Positions 46,001-53,858 of a stretch of DNA of 64,000 nucleotides are shown here, in pieces. The notes below the pieces were generated by a model, which was not told the DNA's origin, did not search any database, and was given only the letters and a program-made list of their open reading frames with translations. The DNA is from Streptosporangium sandarakinum (lineage in GTDB: Bacteria; Actinomycetota; Actinomycetes; Streptosporangiales; Streptosporangiaceae). Positions within the stretch are counted from its first letter, which is position 1, and each line of letters begins with the position of its first letter. The DNA lies in NCBI RefSeq assembly GCF_013409935.1, contig NZ_JACCCO010000002.1, positions 310,001-374,000 on the forward strand, read 5' to 3'. Both the position numbers and the translations under genes were made by a program.

Positions 46001-46453
46001 GACGAGGCAGTCGAGGCACTCGTCCAGCAGCACGTCGTACAGCCGTCCCCCGGCCTCGCCGAGTTGCCGGGCCGGGTCGGGCAGCCCGGCGCGGACGGCC
46101 TTGGCGAGCTTGATCGGGTCCATGTCGGCCGCCAGGACGGCGCCGTCGGTCAGGTCGGCGGCTTTCAGGGTCGCCAGCACCTCGTGCAGGACCGCCGCCC
46201 GGTCGTCCTCGGTGAGCCCGCCGTACTCCCGTTCGACGAGTGCCGCCAGCCGCCGCTCCACCCCGTCGGCGATGGCCTCCAGCTGCCGTTCGAGGCTGCG
46301 CCGGACGAACCGGTCGGGGAACCCGCTGCGGATCAGCGTCGTGAGGTCCGCCTTCCGCTCCGTCCCGTCCGCCCGCGCGGCCAGCCCCTCCCGTACGGCG
46401 CGCTCGGCGACGGCCTTTCCCGCCGCGGCGACGACGGCTTCCAGTCCCGGCAT
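43094..46453 (-). CDS. NACHT NTPase with C-terminal leucine-rich repeats (bacterial NLR-like)
   Basis: 1119 residues from ATG (MPGLEAVVAAAGKAVAERAV) behind GAGGAGCGGG. Residues 1-240 are a helical N-terminal domain of the NACHT-associated kind. The NACHT module has Walker A RGDAGSGKSTLLRW (~297-308), Walker B LLLVDGVDEL (~377-386) and sensor VVTSRPAA (~414-420), then a winged-helix/helical stretch with RNRMGLYAAALELLLERRDAERG and FVHRTVQEYLAAKQ. From ~830 to the end are ~22-residue leucine-rich repeats (LETLTLQATGVSDLGPLARL; LSDLYLADCPGVRDLGPLAEV). bNACHT proteins of similar plan defend against phage. No partner effector gene adjoins it; any effector is likely the N-terminal domain. Confidence 0.9.
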   Translation of the reverse strand: MPGLEAVVAAAGKAVAERAVREGLAARADGTERKADLTTLIRSGFPDRFVRRSLERQLEAIADGVERRLAALVEREYGGLTEDDRAAVLHEVLATLKAADLTDGAVLAADMDPIKLAKAVRAGLPDPARQLGEAGGRLYDVLLDECLDCLVRIIQQLPQYLPRAATEALGRLSSVEEQIAALGQHVSAALARLPARSLEAPCGTQDDAEFERRYLEHLSRTLDEVELFGVRVENYRPRATLSVAYISLGVSAEAKARRRVPERMRLAELAGTAAEAEPATLRVESALGRSRRTLLRGDAGSGKSTLLRWLSVTAARGGFSGDLEPWNGSVPFVVKLRSHPSGDLPAPEDLLADVAGPVAGRMPAGWAHRVLDAGRALLLVDGVDELAVRHRPAVRRWLADLLAAYPGTRTVVTSRPAAADARWLTEEGFSSVTLEPMTPSDLRELVRQWHAAMRGSPSLPCPPERLDEYEGALLARFEGGPHLRALAATPLLAAMLCALNLDRGKQLPRNRMGLYAAALELLLERRDAERGITAEVALEAEQKIRILQDLAWQLAVWGRSELARTTALRRVEEKIRTMPRVKATAEAVLDHLLQRSGVIREPVPGRIDFVHRTVQEYLAAKQAADDADVEPLVERAHLDQWRETVVMAAGHANAPVRRDLLRGLLDRIDAEDRYGRRLRLLVAGCLETIQELPGDLRDRLEGCLAAVIPPRNEAEARTLALAGEEVLRRLPDDVRGLPKARAVATVRTCWLVNGEEGLRRLAGYRTDQRREVRDELATGWDYFEPDRYAAEVLAGASSDEAALTVRNPRLLDSLRHVKWLRELQVSCHVPGDLGFLRSTPPLRTLVLDSVGNGGLDGLTFQPDLEWLHIWLAPRRSPDLRFLAHMPKLRRLNLMEHDFGGSLAFLDALPRLDFLFLRDVGPVRDFGPVARHTGLRFLGLHGARHLRDPAVFANLSELTWVSLRDVDADGGLTALAVGHRTIREVHLLNPIGLGDLGVLDPLDLGTLTLSGCPAVTDLTPLARQPNLETLTLQATGVSDLGPLARLPRLSDLYLADCPGVRDLGPLAEVGSLRHLSLAGAAPVLDLAPLAGRRGLRITAGSGQELRNLHLLDRSVRIRRV

Positions 46454-46555
46454 CCCGCTCCTCGGCAACGCTGTGCAGTTCGCGTACCAGGATCGCGTGA
46501 AATGCCGGGATCCGCAGGGGTCCACGGAGATCTCCGGTGAAAATCCGATCATCGC

Positions 46556-46922
46556 CGGGCTCCCGCCTCGTCACGCGGCGGGGGCGGTCGCCACCATGGC
46601 CGCGGCCCGCGACGCGGGCCTGCCGCAGCCGGCGGGCGCCGTCGTCCTGTCCCCGTGGGTCGACCTGACACTCGGCGGGCAGAGCATGCGCACGAAGGAG
46701 GGCATCGACCCGATCTTCACCCGGGAGGCGGTCCAGGCGTTCGCCACCCGCTACCTGGCCGGTCAGGACTCCGCCGATCCGCTGGCGAGCCCGGTGTTCG
46801 CCGACCTGCGGGGCCTGCCCCCGCTACTGGTGCAGGCCGGCTCGAACGAGCTCCCGCTGGACGACGCCGTCCGGCCCGCCGGGCGCGCCGGCCCGCGCGG
46901 GACCGCGACCCGGCGCGCGTGA
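46556..46922 (+). pseudogene. Remnant of an HSL-type alpha/beta hydrolase
   Basis: The frame reads HAAGAVATMAAARDAGLPQPAGAVV, LSPWVDLTLGGQSMRTKEGIDP, FATRYLAGQDSADPLASPVFADLRGLPPLLVQAGSNE. This matches the middle of GDSAG-type hormone-sensitive-lipase family hydrolases. The first half, including the nucleophile GDSAG, is missing: the frame upstream runs into unrelated sequence by the NACHT start. The C-terminal part ends in an R/P-rich garbled tail before the histidine motif. It is a decayed fragment wedged between the NACHT gene and cobQ. Confidence 0.8.
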
Positions 46923-46978
46923 CCGGCCCACCCCTGACCCGCCCGCCGGGTCCGGTCCCGGCGCTCGCGGCGGCCCCG

Positions 46979-48469
46979 TCACGGCGCTCCCCGGACACCG
47001 CCCGGCGGCAGGATCGGCAGGCCCTCCGGGGCTCCGTGTTCCAGGAGCCGGAGCAGGGCGCCGGTGTCCAGATGGTGTTCGACCAGGTCGCCCAGGGCGT
47101 CCAGCCGTTCCTCGCGCAGCGCGGCGAAGGAGACGTCCGGGGCGGGCACGAAGTCGCGGCCGGTCACCGCCGCCACGTCGGCCAGGAACGCCCGGCGGAA
47201 GCCGTCGTTCTCCAGGGCGCCGTGCCAGGTGGTGCCCCAGACGGTGCCCGAGCGGCAGCCGTCGAGGAACGGCTCGCCGCCCTCGGCCGTCACGACCCCG
47301 TGGTGGATCTCGTAGGCCATGACGGGGCAGCCGTACGCCGCGCCGACCGGCCGGCCCAGCGTCTTGTCCGGGGCGAACACCACCGTCGCGGGCAGCAGGC
47401 CGAGCCCCTCCACCCGGCCGGCGCCGGACTCGACGTCGTCGTGGATGGTCCGGGCGAGCATCTGATAGCCGCCGCAGATCCCCAGCACGGCCCGGCCGGG
47501 CAGCGCGGCGGCCAGGCCGGTCGCGCGCAGCCAGGCCAGGTCGGAGACCGTGGCGCGGGAGCCGGGCAACACCACCAGGTCGGCGTCGTCCAGCTCGGCC
47601 GGAGAGGTCACGAAGCGGACCGTCACCCCGGGCTCGGCGGCCAGGGCGTCGACGTCGGTGAAGTTGGAGACGCGCGGCAGCCTGACCACCGCGACGCGCA
47701 GGGTCTGCCGGCCGTACGGCGCACGCGTCCCGATCGCGGGACGGTTGTCCAGGGCGAGGGAGTCCTCGGCGTCCAGCCACGCGCCCTCCAGCCACGGCAG
47801 CACGCCGTAGACCTCCCGGCCGGTCAACTCCCTGATCATGCCGAGGGCCGGTTCGAGGAGCTCGCGGGCCCCGCGGAACTTGTTGACCACGAACCCGGCG
47901 ATCAGCGCCTGGTCGGCGGGCTCCAGCAGGGCCACCGTCCCGTACATCGCGGCGAAGACCCCGCCGCGGTCGATGTCGCCGACCACGACGACCGGCAGGC
48001 CGGCGGCGCGGGCCAGGCCCATGTTGGCGATGTCGCCCTCGCGCAGGTTGATCTCCGCCGGACTGCCCGCGCCCTCGCAGACCACGACGTCGTAGCGGGC
48101 GCGCAGCCGCTCCAGCGCGTCGACGGCGACCGTGCGGAGGTGGTCCTTGAGGTCCCGGTACTCCATCGCGTCGACGTCGGTCAGCGGCCGTCCCATGACC
48201 ACGACCTGGCTGCGCCGGTCGCTGCCCGGCTTGAGGAGGATCGGATTCATGTCGGCCGCCGGCTCCAGGCCGCACGCGGCGGCCTGCATCGCCTGCGCGC
48301 GGCCGATCTCGGCGCCGTCGGCGGTGACGAAGGAGTTGAGCGACATGTTCTGCGCCTTGTACGGCGCGACCTTGACCCCCTGGCGGGCCAGCCAGCGGCA
48401 GACACCGGCGGTGACGACGCTCTTGCCCGCGTCGGAGGTGGTCCCGGCGACCAGCAACGCGCCCTTCAC
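46979..48469 (-). CDS. cobQ: Cobyric acid synthase
   Basis: 496 residues from a GTG start ([19 protein letters not shown]). It amidates four carboxylates of adenosylcobyrinic a,c-diamide using glutamine. The N-terminal P-loop-like domain has GTTSDAGKS and [15 protein letters not shown]; the C-terminal GATase has [14 protein letters not shown] with the catalytic cysteine and a later EIHHG. Its GTG overlaps the stop of a 42-codon ORF that itself overlaps the cobD stop. Confidence 0.96.
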   Translation of the reverse strand: MKGALLVAGTTSDAGKSVVTAGVCRWLARQGVKVAPYKAQNMSLNSFVTADGAEIGRAQAMQAAACGLEPAADMNPILLKPGSDRRSQVVVMGRPLTDVDAMEYRDLKDHLRTVAVDALERLRARYDVVVCEGAGSPAEINLREGDIANMGLARAAGLPVVVVGDIDRGGVFAAMYGTVALLEPADQALIAGFVVNKFRGARELLEPALGMIRELTGREVYGVLPWLEGAWLDAEDSLALDNRPAIGTRAPYGRQTLRVAVVRLPRVSNFTDVDALAAEPGVTVRFVTSPAELDDADLVVLPGSRATVSDLAWLRATGLAAALPGRAVLGICGGYQMLARTIHDDVESGAGRVEGLGLLPATVVFAPDKTLGRPVGAAYGCPVMAYEIHHGVVTAEGGEPFLDGCRSGTVWGTTWHGALENDGFRRAFLADVAAVTGRDFVPAPDVSFAALREERLDALGDLVEHHLDTGALLRLLEHGAPEGLPILPPGGVRGAP

Positions 48470-48594
48470 CCGCGCACCTTCCCGTCTCTTCCGTCCGTTC
48501 CCGCCCGGACCGCCCTGCTCGTCGTCCGGCCGCCGCTCATGATCCGGCCGCAGTCCGTCGCCCGATCGCCGCTCATCGTCCGATCGCCGCTCAT
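48466..48594 (-). CDS. 42-residue bridging ORF between cobD and cobQ
   Basis: Begins [19 protein letters not shown], ends GRDGKVRG. Its ATG overlaps the cobD TGA (ATGA) and its TGA overlaps the cobQ GTG (GTGA). It is built from an 18-bp repeat whose in-frame copies encode [12 protein letters not shown], then MSGGRT. It is polar and basic with no recognisable domain. It may be only a translational relay that keeps ribosomes moving from cobD to cobQ. Confidence 0.45.
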   Translation of the reverse strand: MSGDRTMSGDRATDCGRIMSGGRTTSRAVRAGTDGRDGKVRG

Positions 48595-48609
48595 CGTCCG
48601 ATCACCGCC
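48563..48609. repeat. 18-bp tandem repeat at the cobD 3' end
   Basis: CGATCGCCGCTCATCGTC occurs at 48563-48580 and 48581-48598, then a partial copy CGATCACCGCC. Each full copy carries an ATGAGCGGCGAT on the minus strand, so the cobD stop is itself part of the repeat. Confidence 0.9.
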
Positions 48610-49643
48610 CGGCTCGCGAGCCGTCCCTTCGCCGGTCCGGTACGGCGGGCGAGCAGCGCGGCGGCGGCCAGGCCCGCGGCGGCGAGGTTCACCACCCGTG
48701 CCAGCCGTACGGACCTGCGGATGTCCGCGACCGACGGCTTGGCGCCGTCGCCCATCTCCGGACGGTGTTCCACGCGTTCGCCGTAGACGTTCACGCCGCC
48801 GAGCGTGAGGTCCAGCGCCCCGGCGAAGGCCGCCTCGCACCGGCCCGCGTTGGGGCTCGGGTGGCGGTGACCGTCCCGGCGCAGCACGGCCGCCGCCCGC
48901 CGGGCCGAACCGCCGGCCAGCGGGGCGGCGAGGACCGTCAGCAGCCCGGTGATCCGGGCCGGGACGTAGTTGGCCACGTCGTCGAGCCGGGCCGCGGCCC
49001 AGCCGAACCGCTCGTAGCGCGCGTCGCGGTGGCCCACCATCGCGTCGAGGGTGTTGACCGCCCGGTAGGCCAGCAGGCCCGGGATCCCGGCGACCGCGCC
49101 CCAGAACAGCGGCGCCACGACGGCATCGGAGGTGTTCTCCGCGATCGACTCGACGGTGGCCCGGGCCAGCCCGGACTCCTCCAGCCGGGACGGGTCGCGC
49201 CCGCACAGGTGCGGCAGCCGCCGCCGGGCCCCGGCGAGGTCGCCGGACTCCAGCAGCCCGGCCATGGCGGCGCCCTCGCGTCCCAGGGTGGTGCCGCCCA
49301 GCACCGCCCAGGTCGCCGCCGCGGCCAGCGCGCCCCGGACCCGCGGGTCCGGCGTCCGGGCCGCGGCCAGCCCGAGCAGCGCCACCGGGCCCACGCAGGC
49401 GGCGACGTAGCGGATCCCGGCGGGGCGGGCGTCACCGTACAGACGCCTCTCCAGCGCGGCGGCGGCCCGGCCGAACACCGCCACCGGGTGGCCGCGCCGG
49501 GGGTCGGCGAGCAGCGCGTCGAGGGCGACCCCGGCGAGCACGCCGAACGCCTCGGCCCGGCCGGGCCGCACAGGGCCGGGCATCCGGGAGAGCGCGCGGC
49601 CGAGGGCTCCCGGGGCGGTGCGACGGTCAGAGGAGATGGGCAT
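48591..49643 (-). CDS. cobD: Adenosylcobinamide-phosphate synthase
   Basis: 350 residues. CobD/CbiB attaches aminopropanol phosphate to adenosylcobyric acid at the membrane. Seen are [101 protein letters not shown] and [15 protein letters not shown], all family hallmarks, within several hydrophobic segments. The start at 49643 overlaps the upstream phosphotransferase by 17 bp; [13 protein letters not shown] (49583) is an alternative. It is followed, through the bridging ORF, by cobQ. Confidence 0.94.
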   Translation of the reverse strand: MPISSDRRTAPGALGRALSRMPGPVRPGRAEAFGVLAGVALDALLADPRRGHPVAVFGRAAAALERRLYGDARPAGIRYVAACVGPVALLGLAAARTPDPRVRGALAAAATWAVLGGTTLGREGAAMAGLLESGDLAGARRRLPHLCGRDPSRLEESGLARATVESIAENTSDAVVAPLFWGAVAGIPGLLAYRAVNTLDAMVGHRDARYERFGWAAARLDDVANYVPARITGLLTVLAAPLAGGSARRAAAVLRRDGHRHPSPNAGRCEAAFAGALDLTLGGVNVYGERVEHRPEMGDGAKPSVADIRRSVRLARVVNLAAAGLAAAALLARRTGPAKGRLASRAVIGR

Positions 49644-50427
49644 CGAGTTCGTCCTGATGGGTGTCGAGCCAGGCGAGGGCCCGGCGGATGCGCTCCCCCG
49701 CGCCCGACTCCCACATGCGGGCCCAGCCGCCGCCGGCGGTGACGGCCCGGGTCCGCATGACGTGGTAGGAGCGGCCGAAGCGCAGGCGGGCGAGGTCGAG
49801 CAGGCGGCGGCGGTCGCGGGGGGCCAGGCCGTACGCGTCGCAGAACAGCCGCAGCCGGGGGCCGACCGGCAGGGAGCGCTGGAGCGGCTCCAGGTCCAGC
49901 GGGTCGGCGAGCGGAGCCCAGTGCCGCAGGGTCGTCACCACGTCGAACAGCCGGGTCGTCGGCCGGGCCAGGTCGAAGTCGATCAGCGCCGCGGGCAGGC
50001 CGTCGCGGAAGATCACGTTGTCGAGGTTGACGTCGCAGTGCCCGACCAGCTCCGGGGCCGCGTCGTCGTTGGACCCGGCTTCCCATACGGCGCGCGGTGA
50101 CGGGGTGAAGCCCGCCGCCGCGTCGTGGAAGCGGCGCAACAGGACCGCCAGGGCTGTCAGCGCCTCGTCGGTGAGCGCGTAGCCGGGCAGCGGCCTGGGA
50201 GCGGAGTTGCCCTCGACGTAGGAGAGGATCTCCCGGCCCCGCTCGTCCGTTCCCAGCGCCCGGGGCGCGCCGTCGAACCCGGCGGCCTCCAGATGCCGCA
50301 GCAGCGCGTGGACCGCGGGCGTGGACGGCCGGGAGGGCCTGCGGACGGTCTCGCCGACCCGGACCACCCCGTAGGTCACGTCACCGCCCAGCAAGGGGAT
50401 CTCCTCGTGGGCCGTGACAGCGAACAT
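49627..50427 (-). CDS. Aminoglycoside phosphotransferase-like (APH) family protein
   Basis: 266 residues starting MFAVTAHEEIPLLGGDVTYG. It has the protein-kinase-like APH catalytic motifs VGHCDVNLDNVIFRDGLPAALIDFDLARP (HxDxxxxN and DxD). It probably phosphorylates a small hydroxylated substrate; resistance is not implied, as many such genes are housekeeping. No ribosome-binding site precedes the ATG, so the message may be leaderless. cobD overlaps its end. Confidence 0.87.
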   Translation of the reverse strand: MFAVTAHEEIPLLGGDVTYGVVRVGETVRRPSRPSTPAVHALLRHLEAAGFDGAPRALGTDERGREILSYVEGNSAPRPLPGYALTDEALTALAVLLRRFHDAAAGFTPSPRAVWEAGSNDDAAPELVGHCDVNLDNVIFRDGLPAALIDFDLARPTTRLFDVVTTLRHWAPLADPLDLEPLQRSLPVGPRLRLFCDAYGLAPRDRRRLLDLARLRFGRSYHVMRTRAVTAGGGWARMWESGAGERIRRALAWLDTHQDELDAHLL

Positions 50428-50646
50428 GGCATACGAGGGTAGACCCGCCCGCGGGCGGGCGGGAACGCGCTCGTGCGAACCCACCCGGCCGCCCGGCCTC
50501 TGCGCGGTTCCGCCTTTCCGGGCCCGCCGTCGCCCGGATGGCGCTTACCGCGCCGGGCGGTTCGAGGATCCCCTACAGTGATCCTCACAACACAGCCTGA
50601 TAACTGATGCGTGACCGCTTCCTGAATCATGCACAATTAGGCGGGA

Positions 50647-50723
50647 GCGCCCTTAGCTCAGCTGGATAGAGCACCGGACTTCTAATCCGACGGTCGCAGG
50701 TTCGAATCCTGCAGGGCGCGCCA
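50647..50723 (+). tRNA. tRNA-Arg (TCT)
   Basis: 77-nt cloverleaf with encoded CCA. Acceptor GCGCCCT pairs with AGGGCGC; the D arm is GCTC-AGCTGGATA-GAGC; the anticodon stem CCGGA/TCCGA brackets loop CTTCTAA, giving anticodon TCT (one closing pair is G-A or mismatched); the T arm is GCAGG-TTCGAAT-CCTGC. Reads AGA codons, which are rare in this genome. It stands alone and is followed by a terminator. Confidence 0.95.
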
Positions 50724-50725
50724 CC

Positions 50726-50759
50726 AAGACCAGGTCATCTACCGTCCGACCTGGTCTTT
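50726..50759 (+). terminator. Rho-independent terminator after tRNA-Arg
   Basis: AAGACCAGGTC (50726-50736) pairs with GACCTGGTCTT (50748-50758) over an 11-nt loop and is followed by TTTCTCAT. One of the few hairpins in the window with a T-rich tail. Confidence 0.85.
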
Positions 50760-50783
50760 CTCATGTGGCCGCTCCCGCTCTCC

Positions 50784-51209
50784 TCAGCCGGCGGCTCCCC
50801 GCGTGAGAGCGGCGCGCAAAGGTTCGATCTCCGCCAGGAACGAGCGGCCGTCATCAGCCTCCTCCCACAGCTCCCAGAGCTCGGAATCCTCGCCCAGAAC
50901 ACGGTCCAGCGCACGCAGCGCGAGCGGCACGAGGTCGTCGGAAAGGCCGATCCCGCCGCCCTCCCGCAGGAAGTCCGGCGCGTACGCCGAAGTGACCGGC
51001 GGACCGCCGCAGCACTCGGCCGCGACGATGGCCGCCGCCGCCACCGCCGCGGACCCCTCGTCCACCTCCAGATAGTCCACGGACTCCGCGGCACCGAGCA
51101 GCGCCTGCCGGACCACGCCCGCCCGGTCCTCCGGACCGGCGTCACCCAGCTCCCCGCACCAGTCCGCCGCCGAGTCGTTGTCGAAAGGACCGCTGTCCCA
51201 AGCACCCAC
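50784..51209 (-). CDS. DUF4259 protein
   Basis: 141 residues from a GTG eight bases after GAGGAG. It opens MGAWDSGPFDNDSAADWCGEL, the DUF4259 hallmark (W-D-x-G-P-F-D-N-D-x-A). The rest is helical and acidic. The function is unknown; family members are often near toxin/immunity loci, but nothing here supports that. An upstream GTG (51218) is a possible alternative start. Confidence 0.85.
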   Translation of the reverse strand: MGAWDSGPFDNDSAADWCGELGDAGPEDRAGVVRQALLGAAESVDYLEVDEGSAAVAAAAIVAAECCGGPPVTSAYAPDFLREGGGIGLSDDLVPLALRALDRVLGEDSELWELWEEADDGRSFLAEIEPLRAALTRGAAG

Positions 51210-51552
51210 GCCGCTCACTCCTCACCCGAAGGATCACATGCCAACGAGGCGTCAACGTACAGGCCGGGACCGACATCGCCGGCGGGGACGTTTCGGCTCC
51301 GGGGCGACCGTCGGGGACGTGCCCGCCGTCATCGGCCGGTGAACGGCGGCGGTGAGGGCATGCTGGTCTCGTCGCCATCGACCCCGGACAGGCGAGCGGA
51401 CCAGGGGGCCGGGAGACCAGGTCGTTCGTCCGGCGGGAACCTGTCACGAACCGGGGGATCATCCGGTCGCAGGGGATGAGCGGGCCCTTGGCGTCCGGGT
51501 CCGCGGGGGAGGCGGCGCGTGCCGTCATTGCGAGAGCGGGGAAGGTCATGAA
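51210..51552. other. Intergenic region between DUF4259 and NAD(P)-binding genes
   Basis: 343 bases; no gene, repeat or clear promoter motif recognised. It must contain divergent promoters for the DUF4259 gene (minus) and the oxidoreductase at 51553 (plus). Confidence 0.35.
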
Positions 51553-52296
51553 ATGAAGATCGCTGTCATCGGTGGGACCGGCCTCATCGGATCCAGGGTG
51601 GTCGGGATCCTGAACGCGGGCGGGCACGAGGCGGTGCCGCACTCGACGTCCACCGGCGTGGACCTGCTCAGCGGGCGGGGCCTGCCCGGGGCGCTGGCGG
51701 ACGTCGACGTCGTCGTCAACCTGACGAAGCCGCGGACCTTCGACGACGCCTCCCCCGCCTTCTTCCGCAGGACCATGGACAACCTGCTGGCCGCCGCCGA
51801 TGCGGCGGGCGTCGGTCACGCGGTCATCCTGTCGATCGTGGGTGCCGACCTGGTGCCCGATCTGGTCTTCTACCGCGCGAAGGTGCTGCAGGAGGACATC
51901 CTCAGGGCCGGGCCCGTGCCGTACTCGATCGTGCGTTCCACGCAGTTCTTCGAGTTCGTCGACACGGTGCTGTCCTGGACCTCCGACGAGCGCACCGTAC
52001 GCCTGCCCACTACCCTCCTGCAGCCCATGGCCGCGGACGACGTCGCCCGGGCCGTGGCCGACGTCAGCGTGGGCGTCCCGCTGCGGGGTACCCTGGACGT
52101 CGCCGGTCCCGAGGTCTTCGCGCTCGACGAACTGGGCCGGATCACCCTCGCCGCCCGCGGTGACCACCGCGCGGTCGTCACCGACGACCGCGCCGGCATG
52201 TACGCCGCCGCCTCGGGCGACGCCCTCATCGCCAAGGAGAGCGCCGTCATCGCCGGGACCACCTATCGGCAGTGGCTCGCGCGTCACGCCGGATGA
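51553..52296 (+). CDS. NAD(P)-binding SDR/NmrA-like protein, paralogue 1
   Basis: 247 residues starting MKIAVIGGTGLIGSRVVGIL. The Rossmann motif GGTGLIG binds NAD(P). Mid-protein stretches SIVGADLVPDLVFYRAKVLQED and YSIVRSTQFFEFVDTVL fit the NmrA/atypical SDR group, many of which are redox sensors or reductases. A close paralogue is encoded at 53859, beyond an LtrA gene. Substrate unknown. Confidence 0.9.
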   Translation: MKIAVIGGTGLIGSRVVGILNAGGHEAVPHSTSTGVDLLSGRGLPGALADVDVVVNLTKPRTFDDASPAFFRRTMDNLLAAADAAGVGHAVILSIVGADLVPDLVFYRAKVLQEDILRAGPVPYSIVRSTQFFEFVDTVLSWTSDERTVRLPTTLLQPMAADDVARAVADVSVGVPLRGTLDVAGPEVFALDELGRITLAARGDHRAVVTDDRAGMYAAASGDALIAKESAVIAGTTYRQWLARHAG

Positions 52297-52502
52297 TCCA
52301 CCGGGGCTTCCGCGCCGGGTGAGCGCCGCGGCGCGCCCGGCGCGGGTTCCGCGCGTTCCCCGGCGGCGAGCGCGCGATCCCGGTGCCGCGCCGTCACAGA
52401 GCGGAACGCCGCCCTGTCTATCTTCAGGATGACCGTACGTTGCGAAACGACAGGAGCAGGACCTTGCCCCCAGGAGGCACCACGATCCGGATCCGGACCC
52501 GA

Positions 52503-53681
52503 ATGAGCGCCCGTGCCGTCGACGAGCCGCACCGCGTTTCGAGCCCGCTGGAGCTGCTGTTCGATCTGACCTTCGTGGTCGCGGTCGCGGCCGCCACCGC
52601 GCAGTTCGCACACGGCATCGCCGGCGGTCACGGCCTGGCCGGGCTGGTGCCGTTCCTTCAGGTGTTCTTCGCGATCTGGTGGGCGTGGATGAACTTCACG
52701 TGGTTCGCCTCGTCCTACGACACCGACGACATCCCCTACCGGCTGCTCACCATGGTGCAGATGGCCGGTGTGCTGGTCCTCGCCGCCGGCGTGCCCGCCG
52801 CGGCGGGCCACTCCGACTATGGGGTCATCACGCTGGGCTATTTCCTCATGAGGATCGGGCTCGTCGTCCAGTGGCTGCGGGCCGGTCGCGAGGATCCGGA
52901 GGGGCGCCGTACCGCGTTCCGCTACGCCGGCGGCATCACCTTCCTGCAGGTGGGCTGGCTGTCGCGGCTCGCTCTCGTGGAGACGGGAGCGCTGCCCCCG
53001 TCCCTGGGCCTGCCGTCCTTCGTCCTCCTGGCCGCCCTGGAGATCGCGGTGCCGTGGTGGGCGGAGCGGGCCGGGTCCACCAGCTGGCACCCGCATCACA
53101 TCGCCGAACGCTACGGCCTGTTCACGATCATCCTGCTCGGTGAGAGCGTCCTGGCCGCGAGCAGGGGGGTCGAAGGGGCGCTGGAGGCGGGCGAGGTCGG
53201 CGGACGCCTCGTCGTGATCGCCGTCGCCGGTCTCCTCCTGCTGTTCGCTCTCTGGTGGCTGTACTTCCTCGGCCCGGCGGGCGACGGTCTCAGCGACCAC
53301 CGCCGGCGGTCCTACCTGTGGGGGTACGGCCACTACGGCATCTTCGCGGCCCTGGCGGCCCTCGGCGCCGGGCTCGAAGTGGCGGTGGAGCGGAGCGGGC
53401 ACGACGTCGCGGTGTCGCCGATGGCGCTCGGCTACGCGGTCGCCGCCCCGGTGGGTGTGTACCTCGCCCTGCTGTGGGCGGTGAACGAGCTGGTCGGCGC
53501 CGTACCCGTCCTCTTTCCCGCCACGGTTCCGGGGTGCGTCGTCGTCGTCCTGGCGCTGCCGCTCGCGGCGCCCTGGATCGGCGTGGCCGCCGTGGTAGGA
53601 GCGATCGCGGCCGTCTGCGTTCTGCTGGTCGCCGTCACGATCTGGGCGGCGAACGCCGGGGCCCGCGCCGGAGCCCGGTGA
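52503..53681 (+). CDS. Low temperature requirement protein A (LtrA) family membrane protein
   Basis: 392 residues from ATG (MSARAVDEPHRVSSPLELLFDLTFVVA). The ELLFDLTFV motif near the N-terminus and HHIAERYGLFTIILLGESVLA identify LtrA. About ten to twelve hydrophobic segments are present (FLQVFFAIWWAWMNFTWFAS; LLTMVQMAGVLVLAAGVP; VVIAVAGLLLLFALWWLYFLG and others). A TTG at 52464 has a better ribosome-binding site (CAGGAGCAGG) and would add 13 residues. Function is unknown; named for a Listeria cold-growth mutant. Confidence 0.92.
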   Translation: MSARAVDEPHRVSSPLELLFDLTFVVAVAAATAQFAHGIAGGHGLAGLVPFLQVFFAIWWAWMNFTWFASSYDTDDIPYRLLTMVQMAGVLVLAAGVPAAAGHSDYGVITLGYFLMRIGLVVQWLRAGREDPEGRRTAFRYAGGITFLQVGWLSRLALVETGALPPSLGLPSFVLLAALEIAVPWWAERAGSTSWHPHHIAERYGLFTIILLGESVLAASRGVEGALEAGEVGGRLVVIAVAGLLLLFALWWLYFLGPAGDGLSDHRRRSYLWGYGHYGIFAALAALGAGLEVAVERSGHDVAVSPMALGYAVAAPVGVYLALLWAVNELVGAVPVLFPATVPGCVVVVLALPLAAPWIGVAAVVGAIAAVCVLLVAVTIWAANAGARAGAR

Positions 53682-53858
53682 GGTGACCGTCCTCCGCCGT
53701 GCGGGGGCGAACGGGCGGCAAAGGTTCCGCTCGCCACCGATGACGCGTCATAGGCCCGGGAAGAATTTCGCGGTGGCCGTCACAAACCCGGAGGCTGCCC
53801 GGTCTCAGCTGGCGACCGGGTGGCGACAGGGCGGCCCGGCGGACGGAAAGGGAACACG

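Noticed and set aside
45104-46540. 478-codon plus-strand frame over the NACHT gene
   Set aside because: Antisense shadow; the minus strand encodes the NACHT motifs and leucine-rich repeats.
50564-50586. Inverted repeat GAGGATC-N9-GATCCTC upstream of tRNA-Arg
   Set aside because: Only 7-bp arms, and position relative to either the phosphotransferase or the tRNA promoter is unclear; not enough to call an operator or terminator.
50640-51220. Possible integration site at tRNA-Arg
   Set aside because: No integrase gene and no second copy of the tRNA 3' end was noticed in the downstream sequence, so no integrated element is supported.
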